A stretch of 64,000 nt of DNA, taken from Companilactobacillus baiquanensis. GTDB lineage: Bacteria > Bacillota > Bacilli > Lactobacillales > Lactobacillaceae. The stretch spans positions 682,001 through 746,000 of the forward strand of contig NZ_RHOQ01000001.1 of NCBI RefSeq assembly GCF_003946605.1. The letters are read 5' to 3'. Position 1 is the stretch's first letter. Each line of letters opens with the position of its first letter. Made by a program: the position numbers and the translations under genes. The notes below the pieces were generated by a model that was not told where the DNA came from, ran no database searches, and saw only the letters and a list, made by a program, of their open reading frames with translations. Positions 28,348 to 38,100 of this stretch are shown here, in pieces.

Positions 28348-29205
28348 ATGGAATACGTTACTTTAAATAATGGTGTTAAAATGCCAAAACTAGGTTTAGG
28401 AATATTTCGTGTCACCAATCTAAATGAAGCTGAAGAAGCAGTTTATCAAGCAATTAAACTTGGTTATCGCTTAATCGATACTGCGGCTGCTTATGGGAAT
28501 GAAAAAGCCGTTGGACGTGCAATTAAACGCAGTGGTGTCGATCGTTCAGAACTATTTATAACTTCAAAATTATGGCTAACTGATAATTCATACGAAGGTG
28601 CACAAGCAGGACTTGAGCGTTCATTGAATAACTTAGGTTTAGATTATTTAGATTTATATTTAATCCATCAACCAGTAAGTGATTACTATGGTGCATGGCG
28701 TTATTTAAGTGAGGCTTATAAAGCTGGGAAAATTCGTGCCATTGGTGTTGATAACTTTACGCAACAAAAATTAGTAGACTTGATCAATTTCACAGATATT
28801 CGTCCAGCCGTAAATATGATTGAGACAAACGTCTTCAATCAACGCGAAGAAGATCAACAAGCAATGATCGACTATGATGTTCAAATGGAAGCCTGGGCAC
28901 CCTTTGCCTCAGGAAACAATAACGTCTTTGATTTGCCATTGTTAAGTGATATTGGAAATAAGCATGGGAAATCTAGTGCTCAAGTAATTCTACGTTGGTT
29001 ACTACAAAGAAATATCGTAGCAATTCCTAAAACAGTTCATATAAATCGTTTAAAAGAAAACTTAGATATTTTTGATTTTGAATTAAGTGACCAAGAAATG
29101 GATCAAATCAAAGCCTTAAACTCTGGTAATGGATTCAATCTTCCTGAAGATGCCAAAGGATTTCAAAATATGTTAGATATGTCAAAACAATTTTCAGTAG
29201 AATAA
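28348..29205 (+). CDS. Aldo-keto reductase (2,5-diketogluconate reductase-like)
   Basis: 285 residues, (alpha/beta)8 NADPH-dependent carbonyl reductase. Seen: LNNGVKMPKLGLGIFRV, LIDTAAAYGNEKAVGRAI (catalytic Asp and Tyr), ITSKLWL (catalytic Lys), DLYLIHQPV (His) and the C-terminal cofactor site AIPKTVHINRLKENL. Second gene of a three-gene unit; AAAGGAGATC lies before the ATG. The physiological substrate is unknown; aldehyde detoxification is plausible. Confidence 0.93.
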   Translation: MEYVTLNNGVKMPKLGLGIFRVTNLNEAEEAVYQAIKLGYRLIDTAAAYGNEKAVGRAIKRSGVDRSELFITSKLWLTDNSYEGAQAGLERSLNNLGLDYLDLYLIHQPVSDYYGAWRYLSEAYKAGKIRAIGVDNFTQQKLVDLINFTDIRPAVNMIETNVFNQREEDQQAMIDYDVQMEAWAPFASGNNNVFDLPLLSDIGNKHGKSSAQVILRWLLQRNIVAIPKTVHINRLKENLDIFDFELSDQEMDQIKALNSGNGFNLPEDAKGFQNMLDMSKQFSVE

Positions 29206-29221
29206 AAAGGTGGAATAAAAG

Positions 29222-30085
29222 ATGAATAAAACTTCAAAATATACATTAAACAACGGATATAAGATTCCAGTAGTTGGCTTTGGAACCATTATTCCTGATG
29301 GAAAAGAAACCGTTTCTGCAGTAAAAGATGCCATCAAGAGTGGTTACCATTTAATTGACACAGCAGAAATTTACGGCAATGAAATAAGTGTTGGTAAAGG
29401 TATCAGAGAAGCAATGGTTGAAAATAATTTAAAGCGTGAAGATATTTTGGTTAGTACTAAAGCTTGGCACACTAATCGTGGCTATAAAAAGACAACTGCT
29501 GCATTTAACGAATCACTAAAAAAACTAGGATTAGACTATATTGATATTTATTTAATTCATTGGCCTGCTAATGCTAAATGGCATAATGATTGGCGAGAAT
29601 TAAACGCTGATACTTGGCGAGCTTTAGAAGATCTATATAAGTCAGGTAAAATTAAGGCCATCGGAGTTTCTAACTTTTTAGATCATCATTTAAAGGCTCT
29701 AATTGAGGATAGTGAAATAAAACCAATGCTTAACCAAATTGAATATCATCCTGGATTTGCTCAAACAAAGGCGGCAGAATATTCACACAGTCAAAACATT
29801 CAAGTTGAGGCCTGGAGTCCTTTTGGCGGACCTGGCAGTGATGTCTTAAAAGATCCTACTGTTAATAAAATTGCACAAAAATACGAAAAAAAGCCTTCAC
29901 AAGTTATTCTTCGTTGGTTAATTCAAAAAGAAATTATACCTTTAACAAAATCAACAAACATTGATCATATGCAAGATAATCTTGATGATTTTAATTTTGA
30001 GCTAACAAATGAAGAAATGGTTGCAATTGACAAGGCCCCATATAGCGGTGGATTTCAATTTGATCCTGATACAGCTAAATCATAG
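29222..30085 (+). CDS. Aldo-keto reductase, second paralogue
   Basis: 287 residues. Same family as the preceding gene, with LNNGYKIPVVGFGTIIPDG, LIDTAEIYGNEISVGKGI, VSTKAWH and IYLIHWPAN catalytic-tetrad regions and PLTKSTNIDHMQDNL cofactor site. The two copies are clearly diverged, so this is an old duplication or separate recruitment. It starts 16 nt after the first copy and ends 1 nt before the convergent small membrane gene. Confidence 0.93.
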   Translation: MNKTSKYTLNNGYKIPVVGFGTIIPDGKETVSAVKDAIKSGYHLIDTAEIYGNEISVGKGIREAMVENNLKREDILVSTKAWHTNRGYKKTTAAFNESLKKLGLDYIDIYLIHWPANAKWHNDWRELNADTWRALEDLYKSGKIKAIGVSNFLDHHLKALIEDSEIKPMLNQIEYHPGFAQTKAAEYSHSQNIQVEAWSPFGGPGSDVLKDPTVNKIAQKYEKKPSQVILRWLIQKEIIPLTKSTNIDHMQDNLDDFNFELTNEEMVAIDKAPYSGGFQFDPDTAKS

Positions 30086-30086
30086 A

Positions 30087-30278
30087 TCATTTTTTAGAAA
30101 AAATTTTCTTTAATACAAATTTGTAAATCAAAAAGATAATAATCAGTATGATAACGGCAATGAAAATCTCACTGGCCCAAAAATTCAAACCAAAACTTTG
30201 AAATATTTCTAGTAACCACTCATTACCTAGCATGAACAGTAAAATGGTAATAATTATAACGATAGTTGAAGTATACAT
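30087..30278 (-). CDS. Small two-segment membrane protein
   Basis: 63 residues with two hydrophobic segments (residues about 4-22 and 38-56) and a basic tail KKIFSKK. A GGGGGAATC ribosome site precedes the ATG, which supports translation. No family recognised. It is convergent with the aldo-keto reductase gene with 1 nt between stops, and no terminator lies between them. Confidence 0.65.
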   Translation of the reverse strand: MYTSTIVIIITILLFMLGNEWLLEIFQSFGLNFWASEIFIAVIILIIIFLIYKFVLKKIFSKK

Positions 30279-30357
30279 ACGATTCCCCCATTACTAAAAA
30301 TTCTATCATACGGTAAAACATGTATAATAGAAGATAGAATTTTTTTGAGGTGAAAAT

Positions 30358-31563
30358 ATGTTAAAGGATAAACATGTAACTCTTTACGTTTCGGGAGGTA
30401 TTGCCGTTTACAAAGCACTCGGTGTTGTCCGTGAGTTAATTAAGGCAAAAGCCGAAGTCCAAGTGGTCATGACAGATGCTGCACAAAAATTTGTCACTCC
30501 ATTAACTTTTTCTACATTAAGTCAAAGACCAGTTCTGACGAATAATTTTTTAGCTCAATCTAGTCAAGATGACTTCATCCCGCATATCAAACTTGCACGT
30601 TGGACTGATTTAGCAATTATTTTACCAGCAACTGCTAACATCATTGCCAAAATTGCTAACGGAATAGCTGACGATCTGGCAACAACGACTTTATTAGCCA
30701 CTGATGCGCCCAAAATCGTCTTCCCAGCTATGAACACTACTATGTGGGAAAATCCAGCCGTTCAAAAAAATCTTCGGACACTAGATTTGATGGATATTAC
30801 CGTTGTTGAGCCAGATTCAGGCTTTTTAGCCGAAGGTGAAACTGGTAAGGGACGTTTACCTGAATTAACAAATATCATGGTTGAAATTTATAAGACTTTC
30901 ACTAAACCTGTCTTAGCCGGAACAAATGTCGTTATTACCGCCGGTGGAACACAAGAAGCCATTGACCCCGTCCGCTTTATTGGTAACAGATCATCAGGAA
31001 AAATGGGAATTGCATTAGCTAATGTTGCTGCCGATATGGGTGCTCATGTTACTTTGATCAGTACCGTGCATGATCCTATCAGTTCCCCCAATATTGAAGA
31101 AGTGCACGTTTCCACTGCCATTGAAATGCAAAAGAAACTTGAAGAAGTTTTTGCTATAAATGACGTATTGGTAATGGCCGCAGCTGTTTCTGATTTCAGA
31201 CCTATCCACAAAGCAGATCAAAAAATCAAGAAAAATAATGATCAAGATCTATATACAATTAAATTACAAAAAAATCCTGATATCTTGAAAGAAATATCTA
31301 GGCAAAAAACTAATCAATTTGTTGTAGGATTCGCTGCTGAAACAGAAAACTTGATTCCCTACGCACAAAAGAAATTATACGAGAAAAACGTTGATATGAT
31401 CCTAGCAAATGACGTTTCAAAGGCTGGTTCAGGATTTAACACTGACACTAACGAAATAACTGTAATCCAAAGAGACAAAGAACCAGTAACTTGGCCCTTA
31501 ATGTCAAAAAATGACGTTGCATCAAAATTTTGGGAATTTTATGAAAACAATATAAAAAAATAA
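30358..31563 (+). CDS. coaBC: Phosphopantothenoylcysteine decarboxylase/synthase CoaBC
   Basis: 401 residues, bifunctional coenzyme A biosynthesis enzyme. The N-terminal flavoprotein (CoaC) half shows VSGGIAVYKALGVVRELIK, ILPATANIIAKIANGIADDL and PAMNTTMWENPAVQKNL. The C-terminal CoaB half shows ITAGGTQEAIDPVRFIGNRS, SGKMGIALAN and VMAAAVSDFRP. CoaC joins FMN; CoaB uses CTP. ATG follows GAGGTGAAA. Single gene with its own terminator. Confidence 0.96.
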   Translation: MLKDKHVTLYVSGGIAVYKALGVVRELIKAKAEVQVVMTDAAQKFVTPLTFSTLSQRPVLTNNFLAQSSQDDFIPHIKLARWTDLAIILPATANIIAKIANGIADDLATTTLLATDAPKIVFPAMNTTMWENPAVQKNLRTLDLMDITVVEPDSGFLAEGETGKGRLPELTNIMVEIYKTFTKPVLAGTNVVITAGGTQEAIDPVRFIGNRSSGKMGIALANVAADMGAHVTLISTVHDPISSPNIEEVHVSTAIEMQKKLEEVFAINDVLVMAAAVSDFRPIHKADQKIKKNNDQDLYTIKLQKNPDILKEISRQKTNQFVVGFAAETENLIPYAQKKLYEKNVDMILANDVSKAGSGFNTDTNEITVIQRDKEPVTWPLMSKNDVASKFWEFYENNIKK

Positions 31564-31620
31564 AGAGCATGACATAAGGCACTCAGAAACCGAGTAAACC
31601 CTTGTGTTACGCTCTTTTTC
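31562..31620 (+). terminator. Bidirectional terminator between coaBC and lpdD
   Basis: AAAGAGCATGACATAAGG pairs imperfectly with CCTTGTGTTACGCTCTTT, with an inner ACTCAG/CGAGT-like stem, T5 on plus and A-run on minus. Confidence 0.75.
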
Positions 31621-32030
31621 TATTTAGGATTTTCATTATCACTATAGTAAATGGGGTCAGTTGCATTAAATTTGTATGATTTGAGCCATTTCAAAATCTG
31701 CTGACCTAAATCAACAGCCATCGAACTAGAAACCATAATTTGTTTTTTTGAAATATGATTTACATGAACTCCAGAAGTTATCGTACAACTTCCAGGTAGA
31801 TCACTTTTGATTATCTTAGCAATCCGATAGGCTAAAATGTCGTCCTTATGAAACCTGCCGTCGTGGCTAGGATAACGAATGGTTTGAATATCAGTCTGAC
31901 TACTTAAAGTAGTCACTGTGCCGATATGAGGATTATCACCGCCAGTTACCACAATGAACAGATCTATACCAACGATTAAGACTTTTGCTGTCATAGTGTA
32001 ATCTTCTTTAGTGACTTGAAATTCTGGCAT
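31620..32030 (-). CDS. lpdD: LpdD-like small subunit of gallate-type decarboxylase
   Basis: 136 residues from the ATG at 32030. The stop of lpdB and this ATG share one base (TAATG), and GGGAGGGG lies 5 nt upstream, so translation is coupled. Seen: VLIVGIDLFIVVTGGDNPHIGTVT and HVNHISKKQIMVSSSMAVDLGQQIL. The family accompanies UbiD-type decarboxylases; in Lactiplantibacillus plantarum LpdD is the small partner of LpdB/LpdC. Its exact role is unsettled. Confidence 0.82.
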   Translation of the reverse strand: MPEFQVTKEDYTMTAKVLIVGIDLFIVVTGGDNPHIGTVTTLSSQTDIQTIRYPSHDGRFHKDDILAYRIAKIIKSDLPGSCTITSGVHVNHISKKQIMVSSSMAVDLGQQILKWLKSYKFNATDPIYYSDNENPK

Positions 32031-32599
32031 TAAATCCCCTCCCAACGTCCTTTAGAGTCGTTTTCAATACGCAATGCATCCATTAATTTCATTGTCTGAT
32101 GATCAACTAGATCTTGAATAGTTTTCGGATGATTGTAAAATGCTGGGATAGGAGGAATCATTTGTACGCCCATTTTCGATAATTTAGTCATATTTTCTAA
32201 ATGAATCGTATTCAAAGGCGTTTCTCTAGGAACCATGATCAATTTACGTTGTTCCTTTAAAGTAACATCAGCAGCACGAGAAATAAGATTGTCACCAAGT
32301 CCAACGGCAATGCTGGCAACGGTTTTCATACTAGCAGGCACTATTACCATGCCATCAGTTAAAAATGAACCACTTGCTATCCTAGCGCCTAAATCACCGC
32401 TACTATAATAAAAATCAGACAGAGATTTTATATCATTCAAAGACATATCAGTTTCAATTTTCAAATTTTGCTTGGCCCACGGACTCAAAATAACATGTGT
32501 TTCAATATTATTGATTTGTTTCAACTTTTTAATTAAATCAATTGCATATATTGTTCCAGACGCCCCTGTGACTCCAATAACAATTCTTCTCTTACTCAA
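32030..32599 (-). CDS. lpdB: UbiX-like flavin prenyltransferase
   Basis: 189 residues from the TTG at 32599 (AGAGGTG 5 nt upstream), close to the usual 187. A longer frame exists but would overlap the end of lpdC. UbiX/LpdB makes the prenylated FMN cofactor used by the UbiD-type decarboxylase. Seen: IGVTGASGTIYAIDLIKKL (FMN site), VPASMKTVASIAVGLGDNL, and IMVPRETPLNTIHLENMTKL. Eleven nt downstream of lpdC. Confidence 0.92.
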   Translation of the reverse strand: MSKRRIVIGVTGASGTIYAIDLIKKLKQINNIETHVILSPWAKQNLKIETDMSLNDIKSLSDFYYSSGDLGARIASGSFLTDGMVIVPASMKTVASIAVGLGDNLISRAADVTLKEQRKLIMVPRETPLNTIHLENMTKLSKMGVQMIPPIPAFYNHPKTIQDLVDHQTMKLMDALRIENDSKGRWEGI

Positions 32600-32610
32600 T
32601 GACGACACCT

Positions 32611-34086
32611 CTACTTCAAATACTTTTGCCAATCCTTAACTTTCTTAAATTGAGCTCTAACAAAATGATCTTTCATATCAAAAGGTACTGTCCCATCCAA
32701 AATAGTTTTAGAACTCATTCCACGAAAACGAATCGATTTGGGATCATATTCTGGTAGTTCCGAAGGATCTAATGGATGATTTCTCATACCTGGTAAAACC
32801 ATAATATCTTTGTCGCCTTGAAATCTTGTATTCAAGGTCCAAATAACATCATTCATATCAAAGATATCCACATCTTCATCCACTAAAATAACTGTTTTCA
32901 ATTCCTTAAATGCCGATAATGCTAAAATAGCAGCTTGTCTTTGCAAACCTTCATCGGCCTCATTATCTTTATGGATCTGCATAATGGTCATTAATTTTCC
33001 ACCACCAGCTGGTGGATTATAAACATTAACTACTTTTCCGGGAATAGCTTTATCAACTAATTCCAAGATACTTGCTTCTGTGGGGATACCTGCCATTGAA
33101 ACATGTTCCTCACTAGGACCGATAGTTGTCTGCATAATAGGATTATTTTTTCTATGTGTAACTGCCTTTACTTTCACAACATTAACAGCTGGATTGGCAT
33201 CGCCATCGTAGCCGGGAAATTCTGGCATTGCTTTGCCTGTATTAGTATTAATGTCTTCTTGCATAGTTTGATTAGGCATAATTTCAGCCTCAATAATGTA
33301 CTCCGAACGTGCAATTCCCATCTCATTTACCGATACGCCATCAACCAACTGAACAGCTTGATTTCTCAAAGCACCGGCGATCCATAATTCATTATAGCCA
33401 AGTGGTGTTGTAGGCGGTTCAAACGTAGCTCCTATCGTTATAGCGGGATCCAAGCCGATATTTATTGTGATCGGCATTGGTTTGTTGATCTTCTCAAATT
33501 GTTTTTGGAAATGTCCTATATGACGCCCTCCCGGCATGATATACATTCCAATCGTATCCTTATCTTCCAAGACCATTCGATGTATCGTTACATCACTCAT
33601 AGTTTTGTCGGGATCCGAGCCAAAAACTAATCCCATTGTAATATAAGGACCAGCGTCATATTCAGTATTTGTCGGAGCAGCAATTAATTTTCTAATGTCA
33701 AAATCTTTATCAGTTGATAAATGTACTACTTCCTGTGCTGGCGCTTCTTGATGGCTTACTTTTACAGGTTTGATTGGATTTTCAACTGAATCTTTTAATA
33801 GGCGACCAAGCGTTTTGTAATCGTGATGAAGTATCTTACCAACACGTTTACGACTTGCCATAGTACCAATTAAAACTCTAGTATCAGGAAATCCTTTAAC
33901 ATTATTGAACATCATCGCTGGACCTTCAGTTGTCGGGCGTTCAACTGTTCCACCTGCACCGATATAACGATAAACTCCAGATAATTCTGCATTTGGATCA
34001 ACTGGAATATCTGTTTCATGAAATTGTCCAGGCAATTCTTTCAACTCGTCGATAACTTTTCTTAAATCATATAATTCATCTGACAT
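32611..34086 (-). CDS. lpdC: UbiD-family aromatic acid decarboxylase (gallate decarboxylase LpdC-like)
   Basis: 491 residues, the LpdC length. UbiD-family enzymes use prenylated FMN, Mn2+ and K+ to decarboxylate aromatic acids; LpdC turns gallate and protocatechuate into pyrogallol and catechol. Seen: YRYIGAGGTVERPTTEGPA, DVTIHRMVLEDKDTIGMYI, GRHIGHFQKQFEK, EHVSMAGIPTEASI and the C-terminal DVDIFDMNDVIWTLNTRFQ. ATG follows AGGAGGC. First gene of lpdC-lpdB-lpdD; the three genes are contiguous here. Gallate is the likely but unproven substrate; no tannase or gallate permease is adjacent. Confidence 0.9.
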   Translation of the reverse strand: MSDELYDLRKVIDELKELPGQFHETDIPVDPNAELSGVYRYIGAGGTVERPTTEGPAMMFNNVKGFPDTRVLIGTMASRKRVGKILHHDYKTLGRLLKDSVENPIKPVKVSHQEAPAQEVVHLSTDKDFDIRKLIAAPTNTEYDAGPYITMGLVFGSDPDKTMSDVTIHRMVLEDKDTIGMYIMPGGRHIGHFQKQFEKINKPMPITINIGLDPAITIGATFEPPTTPLGYNELWIAGALRNQAVQLVDGVSVNEMGIARSEYIIEAEIMPNQTMQEDINTNTGKAMPEFPGYDGDANPAVNVVKVKAVTHRKNNPIMQTTIGPSEEHVSMAGIPTEASILELVDKAIPGKVVNVYNPPAGGGKLMTIMQIHKDNEADEGLQRQAAILALSAFKELKTVILVDEDVDIFDMNDVIWTLNTRFQGDKDIMVLPGMRNHPLDPSELPEYDPKSIRFRGMSSKTILDGTVPFDMKDHFVRAQFKKVKDWQKYLK

Positions 34087-34138
34087 TAAGTTTGCCTCCT
34101 AAATTTATTAACAAGTTAAGTGTAATTTTTTATGCTGA

Positions 34139-34196
34139 TTGAAACAATTCAAATAAAAGAGAGAACTATTCCGAAATGGAATGGTTCTCTCTTATA
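34139..34196 (-). promoter_or_regulatory. lpd promoter-side inverted repeat and terminator of the upstream LysR gene
   Basis: TTGAA-ACAA-TTCAA at 34139-34152 is a LysR-type T-N11-A palindrome about 55 nt before lpdC, a likely activator site. Beside it, at 34157-34196, AAGAGAGAACCATTCC pairs with GGAATAGTTCTCTCTT on the minus strand, with T4; it terminates the LysR gene and overlaps its last codons. Confidence 0.65.
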
Positions 34197-35053
34197 TATT
34201 CCCAAAAGCGATTATTAGCATCTGAGTGCTGACCTTTTTTCCTAAAAAAACTCAATTTACTATCAATACTATGCTTTAAGGGTAATATGGCGATATTTTT
34301 ATTTTTAAAGGCAGAGATAGTTTTTTCAGTCAAAATAGAAACTCCTACTCCCTTTTCAACCATTTGTACAATTAAATCCGTCCTTGAGCCTTTATAAGTT
34401 ATTTGTGGATCAAAACCGGCTTGATTTGCCAGCGATATTACTGGTTCATAAAGATTAGTTGAAGGTCCTAATATTAAAAATCTCTCTGTATTTAAAGCTG
34501 ATAATTCTATTTCTTTTTTGTTGGCAGATTTATGATCTCTTGGCAATACCGCAACGAATTTGTCGGTTTCCATGGGTAACTCTTCAAATTTATCATTATT
34601 GAAGTTGAATGTACGTGCAAAAATAATATCACATTGATTATCACTTAGATTTGAAAATAAACTATTACTTTCTGCTTCTTTAAGTAACAACTGAATATTA
34701 GGATGTGAATTAATGAACTCCGTGATCATCGTAAAGCTTTGATAATTTGGCATAGTTGGAATTGTTAAAATATGAATTGTAGAGTTGATCTTAGTATTAA
34801 TATCGTTTAATTCCTGCTTCATTAGGTTAGATTCAGAAATTATTTTTTGAGCGTGGTTCAAAACAATTTTTCCAGCGGGCGTTAACTCAATTTTACGATG
34901 TGCCCGTTCAAATAACTTAATTTTAAGTTATTTTTCCAAACTCAAAATTTGTTTGGAAATGTTACTTTGAGTTGTAAAAAAGTTTTCGGCAGTATTTGTA
35001 TAATTAAGTGTTTTAACTAAATCTATAAAAATTTCTAAGCGATAAATATTCAT
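34166..35053 (-). pseudogene. LysR-type regulator of the lpd operon, broken by an in-frame TAA
   Basis: From an ATG at 35053 (GGGAGGACTGTT upstream) the frame encodes a normal LysR N-terminus: MNIYRLEIFIDLVKTLNY, then TTQSNISKQILSLEK. It meets TAA at 34930-34928 (codon 42) and continues in the same frame with LKIKLFERAHRKIELTP and a complete co-inducer domain to 34166, 295 codons in total. Homologues have Glu at the stop position (SLEKELKIKLF), so one G-to-T change GAA to TAA explains it. The intact downstream part (from an ATG at 34861) lacks the HTH and could not bind DNA. Probably the former activator of lpdC-lpdB-lpdD. Confidence 0.88.
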
Positions 35054-35091
35054 AACAGTCCTCCCTCTCATACCAATAATACTAGTTTAAA

Positions 35092-35135
35092 ACAAATAAG
35101 ATCTGTAACCCAATCGGATTACAGATCTTATCATC
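35092..35135 (-). terminator. Terminator of the MMPL gene
   Basis: AAGATCTGTAA pairs with TTACAGATCTT on the minus strand, followed by a T-rich tail. Confidence 0.85.
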
Positions 35136-35137
35136 TT

Positions 35138-38100
35138 TTATTCAGTTGTTTCTGGTTTCTTTTTCTTACGGTTACTTATACCTTTTTTAGGTTGTGCTAC
35201 TCGATGAATCCTATTTTCATGCCAGGTTATCATACTTATTAGCGATGATAACGTTAATGGAAGGATTATTACTAATATAATCAATCCAATTATGACACCT
35301 AGAGCAACCTGAATCAAAGTTGTAACGCCAGATGGGATTAAAGCAGCGAAGGTACCACTTAAAATAATTGCTGCTGAAATTACGACTGAACCTATTGCAG
35401 TTGCAGCATTTAGCATTCTAACTTTTAGATCAGGTTCTTTTTCATCCTTAAAGCGAACCATCAAGAAGATACTGTAATCAACACCTAAGGCCATCAACAT
35501 AATGAAAGTAAAGAACGGTGTGTTCCAACTTAACATCGAATCACCTAAAGCCACACGAGATACAAAACGTGTGATTCCCATAGATGCTTCATAAGTTAAT
35601 AGTAATGTTCCAATAATTGTCATTGGTTGCAAAATTGACTCAGTAACAACGATCAAGGCTATACCAATACCAATCGTCATGATGATTGCTGTACGACCAA
35701 AGTCGCCATTAGCTAATTTACGTAAATCATTATTTTCAGAAGTTTGTCCACCAACTGCAACAGTTGTGTCCTTTAGGGCACTATGTTTCAAGTGAGACTT
35801 CATATCTGATTGAATGGTCTTCAATTGCTTAGAAACTTTCTCACTATTTGGATCACCCTTAAATACTAAGGTTAATTCAGCAATCTTACGATCTTTATCC
35901 ATATATGCATCTAATGAAGGTTTAAAGACAGAACTCTTGATGGATGCCTTTGGAAGATAGAAATCATTTCCAATATATGACTTTTGTAATTCATCAAGAT
36001 ATGATTTCATACTTGCGTTACCTTGTGCCAAAGTATCAAGACCATCAGTTGCACTAGTTAGACCATCTTCAAGTTCAGTAACTTGAGCTGCCATTGCTTG
36101 AAGTTGTGTGTTCATTTGTTGAACACCGCTATTAACAGTTGCAGCACCACTAGCGACACTTTGACCACCACTAGTTAATGTAGAACTAGATGCGGCTAAG
36201 GTACTTGTACCATTTGCCAAAGTAGACATACCAGAAGTAAGTGCTGGTACTTGACCTTGCAATTGATTCATACCACCAGAAATTGCGGCAGAACCTGCTG
36301 ACAATTGACTAATTGCACTTTGCAACGCACCCATTTCTGATGCCATTGCCGAAGTATTTTGTCCAGAACTTGCCAACATAGCCATAATTTGACTAGCTTG
36401 TGATGATAACGAACTAACTTGAGTTTGTAATTGAGATAGACCTGAAGTTAATTGTTGAGAACTACTTGTTAAAGTAGAAACTCCACTTGTTAAAGCAGGC
36501 ATAGAACTATTAGCACTTTGAAGTCCGCTATTAACACTTGAAACTCCGCTTGTATATTGATTAATACCACTAGATAACTGTTGAGCTCCACTTTGCAATT
36601 GGCTAGTACCATCTGCCAAAGCTTGTACTTGAGCTGTACTGCCACTAATATCAGATGCTTCAAGTTGAGTACTTGCTGAAGTTAATCCAGCTTTGATTTG
36701 TTCAATACCTTTAGTTGAAGTATTTAATCCATTAGTAATAGTAGCTAATTGATCTTTTAAGTACATACTCTTAATTTTACTTCCACCTGGTTGTGTTGCT
36801 GAAGCAACTGTTTTAACACCTGGCTCTTGTTTCAAGTATTGTGTTAAATCATCAATAGCAGCAAGTTTAGCCTGTGTATTCAGTTTAGAATCACTTTGAA
36901 TATAAACTGTTGCTGGAGCAGACATTCCCTTACTAAAGTGATCTTGAATTACTTCATAACCACGTTTAGCTTGATAAGTATCAGGAACTTCATCGGCATT
37001 GTTAAAGTTTAATTGTGAGTTGGAATTAATCAAGAATGGAATCCCGATAACAGCGATAACGGCGATGATAACGACTGGATATGCCAATGCTGAACGTGAT
37101 AAACCATACCAGATACGGCTCTTACCAGAACCTTTAGTAATTTTACTTGGCCAAAACATTCTGGCTCCAAGTGTTTCCATAAAGAACATATTTAAAGTTA
37201 ATAACACTGCTAGTAAAACAAGAACTCCGATTGCAACCGCAACCGCACTTTGATAGAACTCAAATTTAGCAAGTGCTAAAACTGTAAATCCAATTAAAAC
37301 AGACAATCCACTATAAAGTATCGTTCGGCCACCATGGCGCTGGGCATCGTGTGCTGCTTCGACCGCCGACATTCCCCTAGAAAGAGCTCCTTTAAAGTAG
37401 TTATAAAGTAAAATATTATAATCTGTACCAATTCCGAATAGTACAACTACCAAGAACACTTGAGTAAAGTTGGATATTGGAAAATTAGCCTTTTCCGCCA
37501 AGTTCATTACAATACTCAACGATGTAACAAAGGATATACCAACATTCAATAATGAAATCAAAGGTACAATAGGCGATCTGAAGACTAAGATCAATACGAT
37601 GAAAATGAAGATAACCGCAATAACTTCAGTCTTTTGGATACCTTTTTCAGTAACAGTTGTAAAGTCATCATTTAAAGCATCAGAACCTGTAACATAGGTT
37701 TTAATACCTGAAACCTTTAATTGACTTTGTAATTCATCAACTTGTTTACTTATTTCGCCGTTACTCTTAACAGTTATTTGAGCTAATTGTGTTGTTTTAT
37801 CCTTAGCAATCAACTGCTTTTTAGTTTGAGCATTGTCACTAGGACCCATTACCTTTTTAACTTTAAGATAACTAGTATTTTGTAACTGATTTAGCTTGTC
37901 AGTAATATCTTCCGACTGACTTTTAGATAATTTAGTATTATCAGTATTATTAAATACAGCCGTATATGTTATGACTGACTTGTTGCCATTAGCCTTCTTT
38001 TCAATTCTTTGAGCCTTTTGACTCTCAGTATAGCTTGGTAATGTAATCGTTCCATTATCACGAACCAACTGAGAAACATTTGGCATAGCAAAAATTGCAG

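Noticed and set aside
34166..34861. A shorter intact regulator gene starting at 34861
   Set aside because: It has no HTH and no ribosome site; the upstream in-frame sequence is clearly the missing LysR DNA-binding domain, so the locus is a pseudogene.
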